From positions 464,604 to 528,603 of the forward strand of contig JACTAT010000043.1 in the NCBI GenBank assembly GCA_014526335.1: 64,000 nt of DNA, given 5' to 3'. The position numbers and the translations under genes are program-made. Positions within the stretch are counted from its first letter, which is position 1; each line of letters opens with the position of its first letter. This DNA is from Chrysaora quinquecirrha. Taxonomy: Eukaryota > Cnidaria > Scyphozoa > Semaeostomeae > Pelagiidae. This document shows positions 35,256 to 45,074 of the stretch, in pieces. The notes below the pieces were generated by a model that saw nothing but the letters and a program-made list of their open reading frames with translations, was not told the origin of the DNA and searched no databases.

Positions 35256-37080
35256 GTATAGCATTTTGTTAAAAGCAGTTTATTATAGTAGTTTATTAGA
35301 ACAATGATAGTCAGACAATGTTTAGATACATCGTAGGTATTTTTAACAAGAAAGAGAAAAATGCATATACCGTCAGAATTAATTTTTCAAATAAAGGAAA
35401 GTTTTATAATTTGTAGCCGTCCCGATGGACGAGCTCTAATAGTACAGACCATTATTACAAAAAACTGAGAGCTGTTTTATATATTAATTTAGTTACCCTT
35501 GAGCATTAATTAGACTCATTTAATCTAACGTAACTCGGAGTAACTTAATCGGTTTTAGGTACGGGGACGTGCCATTACTTAGGGATACCCTTTTTTGAAA
35601 ATGGTACATGGGCATTTCCCGGAATTGACCCCAAGTATGATGCAATACACAATGCACAATGCAATACGATGCAATAAAGAAAATAGAATCCTGAATTATA
35701 AAGCGGAATAGTTTCTTAGTTTTTTTCCTACTTCTTATTCCATATAGAAAAGTTTCTTTATTTTGTCGAAAAAGGCATATATAGTTTCTTATAGTCAGTT
35801 TCTTATAAAAGTTGAGTGTATTTGGGATATGGGACACTGTATTTCCATAAAAAATCAAATGGATAGGGGATAATTGTGGACAAAACAAAGGATGTGATGG
35901 GATATCTTTTTGTGAAATTCTGGAATAGCAGGGAGAAACCATACAGGGGATAAAGGATATGAGGTGATATGGAATATACCGACCCCCCTTCTAATGGGGC
36001 CTCTCTAATAAATTTTTGTATCTCTTATAAAAATATGTACTTCGAAGATAAAGGATAGATTAACAAAGGGCATTCCATTATTTTGTTCACTTTGTCATGC
36101 ATATCGTCAAAGTTATCAAAAGATTTTTTATAATGCAATCCAGTCAACTCTTTCTATGTCCTTAAGAAAAAGTTCATCCATTAATGATTTCTGTAGCTTT
36201 GCTTTAAATGTATATTGACTTGCAGATTGGTTAACAATGCCCATTTTACAACACTAAATATTCGTATGTAAGATGATATTAAGACGCTTTTTGAGAGTTT
36301 TGCTCAATATTCCCGTTGATTCCTCAGCTGTGTGCCTGATCAAACAGTCATTTGCCAGAAATCAAACAACTGCTATACATTTTCAAATAATACACAGCTT
36401 TTGGTCCCTATAGCTGCTTTTGTGGGTTTAAATCTTCAATCCATGAGTAATGGTTGCACCCTTTTAGCGCGTAATAACGAGTTTTGCGTGTTTCAAAAAT
36501 TTGCCACCTTTAATATAAATTTTGCCTTTTTGTCCCCAAAAACTTTCACGACTTCCAAAACTGCTTGCTGGTTTTGGTTTTGCAAGTTTGATAAGTGTTT
36601 CTTGCACGAATGCAATGCAATATTTAATATTTAAGTAATTTATGATGAAAATGTGCTAAATTGATATGACTAGGGCTGGGCTCGAACTTTTGATCTCTTC
36701 CTATGTACGCCAATGCTCTGCCTCTGTGTAGAAAAGGGTGACGCCCGAAACGTCGCTAAAATTGCCTCTTTCTCCTGGTACTGAATCTTTTTTCCCAAAA
36801 TTTTGTTCTTGCATTTATCAAATTTATTAAATAGTACCACACGCTGTAATAAACTTTCAAGGAACAACAAAATTCCCTTTGCCCATCTTCATCTGTAGCT
36901 ACATGCAGGGGGTACCGAAACCAGCCGTTTCTACGTTTATGGCCTCCAAGGCGCTGTCCGCGTTAACCATTGCTTAAGAGGGCAAGTTAGATATTGGGAT
37001 GGTAGGGTTAGTAATATGTAAGTAATTTACGGGCTACGAAGAGATAGGATTTCCCTCGGGGTGGTAGGGTTAATAGTAAT
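35256..37080. other. Intergenic region between MITE copies
   Basis: No gene recognised. At 35710-35810 there are several GTTTCTTA motifs that look like one end of a GTTTCTTA-family element, but matching ends were not found. At 36675-36725 a tRNA-like B box reading GTTCGAGCCC occurs on the minus strand. Confidence 0.45.
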
Positions 37081-37446
37081 ACACATTTTTTTAAATAAGC
37101 AACTTGATTTTCGTCCAGCCCTCAAAGTTGCTTAAAATTTTAGACATTTCAGCCCTCAAATTTGCTTAAAAGTTGCTTAAACTTTTTTACCTAACAACCA
37201 CCCTTGACTTTGCAGGTCAAAATCGTCAACTGTTAGGCCTATAACACGACTTTTGGGAGACAGTAAGTGGAAAAACGTTAGCTAAAGGACTTCAACATGC
37301 AAAACAAACAATTTCCTAACAACAAGAAAGCGTACAAGCTTGGTTGTTTGACTTCTTAGTTGCTTACAGAATTCAATTGAGCCCTCATGTTGCTTAATGT
37401 TAAGCTCAGTTCAGCCCTAGTTGCTTATTGAGCGGTTGCTTATAAA
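37081..37446. mobile_element. TIR element (MITE), GTTGCTTAA family, copy 2
   Basis: Starts ACACATTTTTTTAAATAAGC and ends with GCGGTTGCTTAT. The final A-run and GTG seen in copy 1 are missing, so the right end is eroded just before the foldback-like element. Confidence 0.8.
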
Positions 37447-37544
37447 ACAGTCACGCCAGCCGCCTATTAGTGCAGGAGATAAGTGCAGAAATACAGCAGG
37501 ATTGTGCAAATTGTGATACAAGCACCAAAATTTCAGAAAATACT

Positions 37545-39400
37545 AAGTTTGGTACGCTGAAAAAGATGTGATATAGACCCAAGTCATATCTTGCCCCTAA
37601 GTTCTATTTTTAGACTGGGGTTCTCTGGTCCAGACCCCCAGTCGTACAACTGTTCATAAACTGAGAACGCCAGGTCATAGAAAGTCACAATTTTCCACAT
37701 AAACGCAGTTTAATACGCTGAAAAAGATGCGATATAGACCCAAGTCATATCTTGCCCCTAAAATCTATTTTTAGACTGGGGTTCTCTGGTCCAGACCCCA
37801 GTCGTACAACTGTTCATAAACTGAGAACGCCAGGTCATAGAAAGTCACAATTTTCCACATAAACGCAGTTTAATACGCTGAAAAAGATGCGATATAGACC
37901 CAAGTCATATCTTGCCCTAAAATCTATTTTTAGACTGGGGTTCTCTGGTCCAGACCCCAGTCGTACAACTGTTCATAAACTGAGAACGCCAGGTCATAGA
38001 AAGTCACAATTTTCCACATAAACGCAGTTTAATACGCTGAAAAAGATGCGATATAGACCCAAGTCATATCTTGCCCCTAAGTTCTATTTTTAGACTGGGG
38101 TAATCTTGTCCAGACCCCCAATCGTACAATTGGCCATAAACTGAGAACGCCAGGTCATATAATGTCACAATTCACAACATAAACGCAGTTTAATACGCTG
38201 AAAAAGATGTGATATAGAAATAAGTCATATCTTGCCCCTAAGTTCTATTTTTAGACTGGGGTAATCTGGTCCAGACCCCCAATCGTACAATTGGCCATAA
38301 ACTGAGAACGCCAGGCCATAGAATGTCACAGTTCACAACATAAACGCAGTTTAATACGCTGAAAAGATGTGATATAGACCCAAGTCATATCTTGCCCTAA
38401 GTTCTATTTTTAGACTGGGGTAATCTGGTCCAGACCCCCAATCGTACAATTGGCCATAAACTGAGAACGCCAGGCCATAGAATGTCACAGTTCACAACAT
38501 AAACGCAGTTTAATACGCTGAAAAAGATGTGATATAGACCCAAGTCATATCTTGCCCCTAAGTTCTATTTTTAGACTGGGGTAATCTGGTCCAGACCCCC
38601 AATCGTACAATTGGCCATAAACTGAGAACGCCAGGTCATAGAATGTCACAATTCACAACATAAACGCAGTTTAATATGCTGAAAAAGATGTAATATAGAC
38701 CCAAGTCATATCTTGCCCCTAAGTTCTATTTTTAGACTGGGGTAATCTGGTCCAGACCCCCAATCGTACAATTGGCCATAAACTGAGAACGCCAGGTCAT
38801 AGAATGTCACAATTCACAACATAAACGCAGTTTAATACGCTGAAAAAGATGTGATATAGACCCAAGTCATATCTTGCCCCTAAGTTCTATTTTTAGACTG
38901 GGGTACTCTGGTCCAGACCCCTAATCGTAGCATTTGCCATTAACAGAACAGGCCAGGCCATAGCAAGTGACAATTCACCACATAAAAACGCAGTTTAATA
39001 CGCTGAAAAAGATGTAATATAGACCCAAGTCATATCTTGCCCCTAAGTTCTATTTTTAGACTGGGGTAATCTGGTCCAGACCCCCAATCGTACAATTGGC
39101 CATAAACTGAGAACGCCAGGTCATAGAATGTCACAATTCACAACATAAACGCAGTTTAATACGCTGAAAAGATGTGATATAGACCCAAGTCATATCTTGC
39201 CCTAAGTTCTATTTTTAGACTGGGGTACTCTGGTCCAGACCCTAATCGTAGCATTTGCCATTAACAGAACAGGCCAGGCCATAGCAAGTGACAATTCACC
39301 ACATAAAAACGCAGTTTGATACGCTGAAAAAGATGTGATATAGACCCAAAAGTCACAATTCACCGTGATACATTAAAAAACACGTTATATAGGTCCAAAT
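37545..39400 (+). repeat. Left tandem arm, about twelve 160 bp units
   Basis: Each unit contains TACGCTGAAAAAGATG, TCATATCTTGCCC, TTTTTAGACTGGGGT, CATAAACTGAGAACGCCAGG and CATAAACGCAG. Spacing is 159-164 bp. Units form subtypes: three near-identical ones at the left (GTCGTACAACTG) and later ones with ATCGTACAATTG, so local amplification occurred. Confidence 0.95.
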
Positions 39401-40735
39401 TATACCTTGCCCCTAACTTTTATTTTTAGACAACGGTACTCTAGCCCGGACCCTTAATTCTGCCATTGTACAAGGGTGCCACCTGTAAATTACCAGCCCC
39501 ATTTAATAACATCTGGTAGTGATTTCAATTTAATCAAACTCTGATTCTATACATAGTTGAAATCCAGCAAATCCAGCAAATGCGCGTACTGTATCGAATC
39601 CAGACATCGCATACCAGAACATGATGCCGGTGCAGATGTCACGACTAACACCATACGTGATTTCATGTATGGGATGCCACTTCGTATCTTTCCCAGATCA
39701 AATGCGTAAACTGAGATAAAGAAATGATCACTACTTCACTGTCGGCAGTTTTTATCAGGACCTTGTTATGACTATGCAACACGGAGGTGGGGTTCTTGGC
39801 TAAATTTCGGGTAGGGGTCTGCCGCCGGCATATTAAAAAAATGGTACCCTTGGCTAGACCAATATCTGCCAAAACGATACAGCCCTTGGCCAGACAAATA
39901 CGCTCGAAATTGTTGGTCTTCAGACGGAGAATTCAAAGTGACCTATATTCCTTTTACCAGTTCCCTTTAAAAATGTTTAAGTTGAAATTTCTACTTTCCA
40001 AGGCTACTAAATACGAAAGCGTGGCCGCTCAATTGCCAAATATGATATCCTTTGTTAGACCACAATTGCCAAAAAGTATACCCTTGGCTAGACTAAAAGT
40101 TCGAAGAAGTATACCCTCTAGCGCAGCACATCCCCAGGTACCTTTACTATGGAAGAATCCCCCGTGCCATGCAAGCCACAATTTGTTGCATGAAGAAGAA
40201 GCCTCGTATTGGCTTCTTCGTGATTGCAAGGACTAAACTGACTCTGCAGAACTGTTGCCTCATTGGTCAACATTTGATCCATGAAAGTGACTACAACTAT
40301 TCTATCTAACGAAATGCAATGAAAAACGAAACTGGCTAAGAATTTAAAAAGTTCCTTCTTATTTGCACTATCTTTAAGGAAATTTTTCCAGCTTTTTGGA
40401 ATAAGAGCAGACTCTGCTACTCTAAGCCGCATTCTCTTTCCGCGATTTTCTCGAGCTCCTTCTTTGATACTGTTTCTTAATACACATCGAATATCAAGTC
40501 GATTCTCTTTATATTATCTTCTTTTGCTTTACATATGCTGCACAGCCCGCATATCTACATAATTTGCAAACCAACTTAATACAAATGTATTGGCTGAGCT
40601 TAGGCAAATCAACCTCAAGTCTAAAAAGAGAATTTAGGGGCAATATGTGAATAGGGTCAATATAACATCGTTTTGACGCATCAAACTGCCCCTGACTGTG
40701 AATCACGACTTCCTATGACCTGTCGTTCTTCCTCT
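39400..40735 (-). pseudogene. Centre of foldback-like element with broken HEEADTR-family coding region
   Basis: On the minus strand, RLRVAESALIPKSWKNFL and SANKKELFKFLASF (40430-40320) lead into SPCNHEEANTRLLLHA (about 40245-40190). After a 375 bp insertion the frame resumes with HNKVLIKTADSEVV (about 39770-39725). These match, in order, the SNW..FL, NK.ELF.FL, HEEADTR and K.LI.T.D.DVV blocks of the same uncharacterised family seen at 19450-20950. N for D in the motif, the insertion and lost C-terminal parts show decay. Confidence 0.6.
39789..40163. mobile_element. 375 bp insertion inside the HEEADTR-family frame
   Basis: Ends GGGGTTCTT and GGGGGATTCTT inverted. Both halves match 50697-51829 in reverse orientation: the TTCTTCCATAGTAAAG end, the TCTAGCCAAGGGTATACTTT block and the GCGGCAGACC end. 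Internal tandem-like TTGCCAAAA/GTATACCCTTGG motifs. The + strand frame at 39787-40236 is antisense to it. Confidence 0.65.
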
Positions 40736-42620
40736 AAACCAATTGGTACAATTAGGGGTCTGGACCGGATTATCCCAGTCTAAAAATAGAACTTAAGGGC
40801 AAGATATGACTTGGGTCTATATCACATCTTTTTCAGCGTATTAAACTGCGTTTATGTTGTGAATTGTGACATTCTATGACCTGGCCTTTTCTGTTAATGG
40901 CAGATGGTACGATTGGGGGTTTGGACCAGATTTCCCCAGTCTGAAAATAGAACTTAGGGGCAAGATATGACTTGGGTCTATATCACATCTTTTTCAGCGT
41001 ATTAAACTGCGTTTATGTTGTGAACTGTGACATTCTATGGCCTGGCGTTCTCAGTTTATGGCCAATTGTACGATTGGGGGTCTGGACCAGATTACCCCAG
41101 TCTAAAAATAGAATTTAGGGGTAAGATATGACTTGGGTCTATATCACATCTTTTTCAGCGTATTAAACTGCGTTTATGTTGTGAATTGTGACATTCTATG
41201 GCCTGGCCTTTTCTGTTAATGGCAAATGGTACGATTGGGGGTTTGGACCAGATTTCCCCAGTCTAAAAATAGAACTTAGGGGCAAGATATGACTTGGGTC
41301 TATATCACATCTTTTTCAGCGTATTAAACTGCGTTTATGTTGTGAATTGTGACATTCTATGACCTGGCGTTCTCAGTTTATGGCCAATTGTACGATTGTG
41401 GGTCTGGACCAGATTACCCCAGTCTAAAAATAGAACTTAGGGGCAAGATATGACTTGGGTCTATATCACATCTTTTTCAGCGTATTAAACTGCGTTTATG
41501 TTGTGAATTGTGACATTCTATGGCCTGGCGTTCTCAGTTTATGGCCAATTGTACGATTGGGGTCTGGACCAGATTACCCCAGTCTAAAAATAGAACTTAG
41601 GGCAAGATATGACTTGGGTCTATATCACATCTTTTTCAGCGTATTAAACTGCGTTTATGTTGTGAACTGTGACATTCTATGGCCTGGCGTTCTCAGTTTA
41701 TGGCCAATTGTACGATTGGGGTCTGGACCAGATTACCCCAGTCTAAAAATAGAACTTAGGGCAAGATATGACTTGGGTCTATATCACATCTTTTTCAGCG
41801 TATTAAACTGCGTTTATGTTGTGAACTGTGACATTCTATGGCCTGGCGTTCTCAGTTTATGGCCAATTGTACGATTGGGGGTCTGGACCAGATTACCCCA
41901 GTCTAAAAATAGAACTTAGGGGCAAGATATGACTTGGGTCTATATCACATCTTTTTCAGCGTATTAAACTGCGTTTATGTTGTGAACTGTGACATTCTAT
42001 GGCCTGGCGTTCTCAGTTTATGGCCAATTGTACGATTGGGGGTCTGGACCAGATTACCCCAGTCTAAAAATAGAACTTAGGGGCAAGATATGACTTGGGT
42101 CTATATCACATCTTTTTCAGCGTATTAAACTGCGTTTATGTTGTGAATTGTGACATTCTATGGCCTGGCCTTTTCTGTTAATGGCAAATGGTACAATTGG
42201 GGGTTTGGACCAGATTTCCCCAGTCTAAAAATAGAACTTAGGGGCAAGATATGACTTGGGTCTATATCACATCTTTTTCAGCGTATTAAACTGCGTTTAT
42301 GTTGTGAATTGTGACATTCTATGACCTGGCGTTCTCAGTTTATGGCCAATTGTACGATAAGGGGTCTGGACCAGATTACCCCAGTCTAAAAATAGAACTT
42401 AGGGGCAAGATATGACTTGGGTCTATATCACATCTTTTTCAGCGTATTAAACTGCGTTTATGTTGTGAATTGTGACATTCTATGGCCTGGCGTTCTCAGT
42501 TTATGGCCAATTGTACGATTGGGGGTCTGGACCAGATTACCCCAGTCTAAAAATAGAACTTAGGGGCAAGATATGACTTGGGTCTATATCACATCTTTTT
42601 TAACGTATCAAACTTAGTAT
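40735..42620 (-). repeat. Right tandem arm, about twelve 160 bp units
   Basis: Inverse of the left arm, with CAGCGTATTAAACTGCGTTT in each unit, spaced 159-162 bp. Its units match the ATCGTACAATTG subtype of the left arm. A 154-residue frame at 41455-41919 is three translated repeat units, not a gene. Confidence 0.95.
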
Positions 42621-42684
42621 TTTCTGAAATTTTGGTGCTTGTATCACAATTTGCACAATTGTTCTGCTTATCTCCCTCACTATA

Positions 42685-44396
42685 TGTCTTGAATTCAAAC
42701 ATTTGATAGCGCTACTATACTGCAGGATTATCGCAAAACACCACAATCGAATTGCTACCAAAAATTTTCTCTATAACAATTGTTTATCAAACATAAAGCT
42801 ATAATTTTAACTTGTTTGCCCGTTTTGCAAAATTTTCTGAAATTTCAGCGATGATAAAATGGCTAAGATGAGGGTTAAGATGAATTGATGTGCTTAGCAT
42901 TAGCCCTTATAGCTCTTAATTGATAAGCTAACGATACATTGATACTGACTGTGACTCTACTTTGGCTCGGGTTCGAATCGCGTTCTCACCGAGGCTCTGA
43001 CATCCTTACTAGCAGGATTATATTTCGACGTCGTTGCACGCTCTATCTGCCACGACATCAGCTAACAACGGGACCTAAACGTGGAAACTCACAGGCTTCC
43101 TTGGACGCTAAGCGTGTTTATAAAGTAGCAGGTATTATTAATCCTTTTGATGTCGGCTACTGTCGAAGGCGACTGGGAAGCTCCTTTTTCATTGTAACAA
43201 TCGAGGGCTTTGTTTTGCTACAGAATATCAAATACTTTCAAGCTACATTTTTCATCAGTTGCAATATCAAAAATCTCCTGCTTATTCAGAAGTCTATCAA
43301 AGCAAGTCGCTTTAAAGTCTTTCCTGTCCCTTTCAGCTTGATGGGTTTTCTCAATAGGAAGTCCAAAGAAAGGACTACGGTCTAGTTGAGAATAAAAACT
43401 ATATTGTAAAGGTTCACTAAAACGTCTAAAAAACCTTGCCCGTCTACTCGTGTCAGGTAATTTGCCGATGTCACTAATCAAGTCATGATAACGGCAGAGG
43501 AAAAACCTTACCTTGCGGGAAGTATATGCGACGATTTGGGAATTTTTCAATTTTGCCGAGAAAAGAAATCTTTTTCGTTACTTTGCTTTATTCAGTTTGC
43601 AAGAGGAGTAACTTATTTTTAAAAATATATTGGTCCATTTAAGGTTGTTCCATTTATATGGGAGAAAGTAGAAACCTATTGCCTGAGCAAAATACCGTTT
43701 GCTCAAATGCGTGATCTGTGTTAATTATCCCGTCAAGCTTAAACGGGAAGTCTATCTTACGTTATCGTCAACTGATTTTTACAAAGATTTATCACAACAC
43801 TAGTATCTCATCAAATGTCCTTTTACGAGAATGTATGTTGTTCTCGTATAGACTGCAGATTAGTTTAGATTTTCAAATCTTCTGAATTCTGAGAAATGCG
43901 ATTTTGGCAGACTTCAAAAACTAGGAGCAAAGAAATGAACGGCTAGATAATAGAACATGAAAATAAGATTCTCTACGAGGTGGGAGAAGTAGAAGCTCTG
44001 CAAATTCTGAGAAATGCCATAAGGAACGGCAGCATTTTCACAGGCTGCGAAGTGTCTGAGAAACAGAGGTGGGGTTAAGGAACCAAAAGAATACGCCCAT
44101 AATCAGGCCCTCGGTATTATGTTATATCATCAGCAAGGCAATTTAACGATATGCAGTTGTGTCAACCATAATATAACTTGTTGACTTTTTAATAAAGATT
44201 CTCTAAACCACTGCCTCCCACTATTCTCAGAACAAACAACATCTGCGAGGCAAACTTTCTGTCAAGCTGCTCAAATTTTAGGACTCTGTCTAAACAAGAC
44301 AAAAATCACCAAACAAACAGAATTAATCGTTTTATAATGTATTGTAGCTTCGATCCATGAATTTAGAAAGTTGCCAGAGCGGCAAGGAAAGCAATC
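42685..44396. other. Intergenic region upstream of SVEP1-like gene
   Basis: Contains one unassigned frame at 43218-43550 (listed separately). Otherwise no element or RNA gene was recognised. The SVEP1-like promoter should lie in the last few hundred bases; no clear TATA or initiator could be assigned. Confidence 0.4.
43218..43550 (-). other. Unassigned 110-codon frame, possible gene fragment
   Basis: The minus-strand frame has balanced composition with charged and aromatic residues (RARFFRRFSEPLQYSFYSQL, ERDRKDFKATCFDRLLNK) and ends at a stop, unlike the low-complexity frames nearby. I do not recognise a domain. It might be a transposon remnant or a chance frame; the overlapping + strand frame at 42939-43385 looks less protein-like. 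Confidence 0.25.
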
Positions 44397-45074
44397 ATGG
44401 CAGCTTTCGCTCTTTGTGCAGTAATTTTGGTAGTTTCTTCTGTCCACGTTTATGGTGGCCTAGATTGGGAATCGCAAAGACTCAATCAGTTTCAGCAGAA
44501 ATATAACAACAGTCGATCGGATATCATCTTTTTGATGGACGATTCCTACAGTGTTAGTGATACTGGCTTCACTATTGAAAAGAAATTCATCAATTCTTTA
44601 CTCAGTCAGATCAGCGTGCAACCCATTGCATCTAGAGTTGCAGTTATATCTTTTCTCATGATGTCAGAAAGAGTATTGATTATATTGATTATGACCAATA
44701 CGATAAGAATAAATGTACTTTTACCACGGAATTTGCAAGGATAACTCACCGAAAAGGATCGGCAACGAATATGAAGTCCGCCTTTTCACGAGCACAGCTG
44801 CTGCTTGATGATGCTAAGAAGAATGGAAATAAAAGAAGCAATACCAACACTGTCATCGTTTTGTTGACGGATGGTCAATGGAATTGGGGTGGGAATCCAA
44901 GAGATGTTGCCGCTGTGTTAAGAACGAACAATGCTTATCATGCTGAAGTCATTTCAGTTGGTGTAGATGGTGCAAAAACGTCACAGCTACTTGATGTTGC
45001 TGGCACGAGTAATAACGTCATCTTCGCCAAAAGTTTTGATGAGTTTGAAAATCTCGCTGCAAGGATACGAGGAG
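44397..45074 (+). CDS. SVEP1-like exon 1: signal peptide and vWFA, one-base frame break
   Basis: ATG 44397 gives a hydrophobic leader (AAFALCAVILVVSS) and a von Willebrand A domain with the metal-site motif DDSYS (residues 48-52), a later GSAT threonine and LLTDG. The frame breaks after VAVISF (residue 86): one T is missing in the TTTT run at 44651-44654; with it the reading SHDVRKSIDY continues into the second half. Donor GTAAAT at 45075, phase 1. The whole vWFA sits on one exon. Confidence 0.88.

Larger units (their letters stand above)
37465..42684. mobile_element. 5.2 kb foldback-like element with tandem-repeat arms
   Basis: The outer ends are inverted: GGAGATAAGTGCAGAA near 37476 and, reading in from the right, GGAGATAAGCAGAA near 42675; both continue TTGTGCAAATTGTGATACAA and TTTCAGAAAATACTAAGTTT. 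Next come tandem arms of about 160 bp units, roughly twelve per arm, in opposite orientation, around a 1.3 kb centre (39400-40735). This matches the layout of Drosophila foldback elements. The centre holds pieces of a HEEADTR-family protein on the minus strand. Confidence 0.8.

Noticed and set aside
35700..35815. Another GTTTCTTA-family TIR element
   Set aside because: Several motifs are present, but I could not find matching inverted ends, so limits would be guesswork.
36675..36725. tRNA gene on the minus strand
   Set aside because: A B-box-like GTTCGAGCCC is present but no acceptor stem or full cloverleaf could be folded by eye; probably a SINE fragment.
39787..40236. 149-residue + strand frame
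   Set aside because: Antisense to the inserted repeat and the HEEANTR frame; repeats inside explain its length.
41455..41919. 154-residue frame with three perfect internal repeats
   Set aside because: It is three units of the 160 bp satellite where unit length happens to be 159; other units shift frame.
37545..42620. Possible CRISPR-like array because of regular spacing
   Set aside because: Units are 160 bp and identical throughout with no unique spacers; the host is an animal; the arms are inverted.
42939..43385. 148-residue + strand frame
   Set aside because: No domain, no splice context, and overlaps a more protein-like minus-strand frame.
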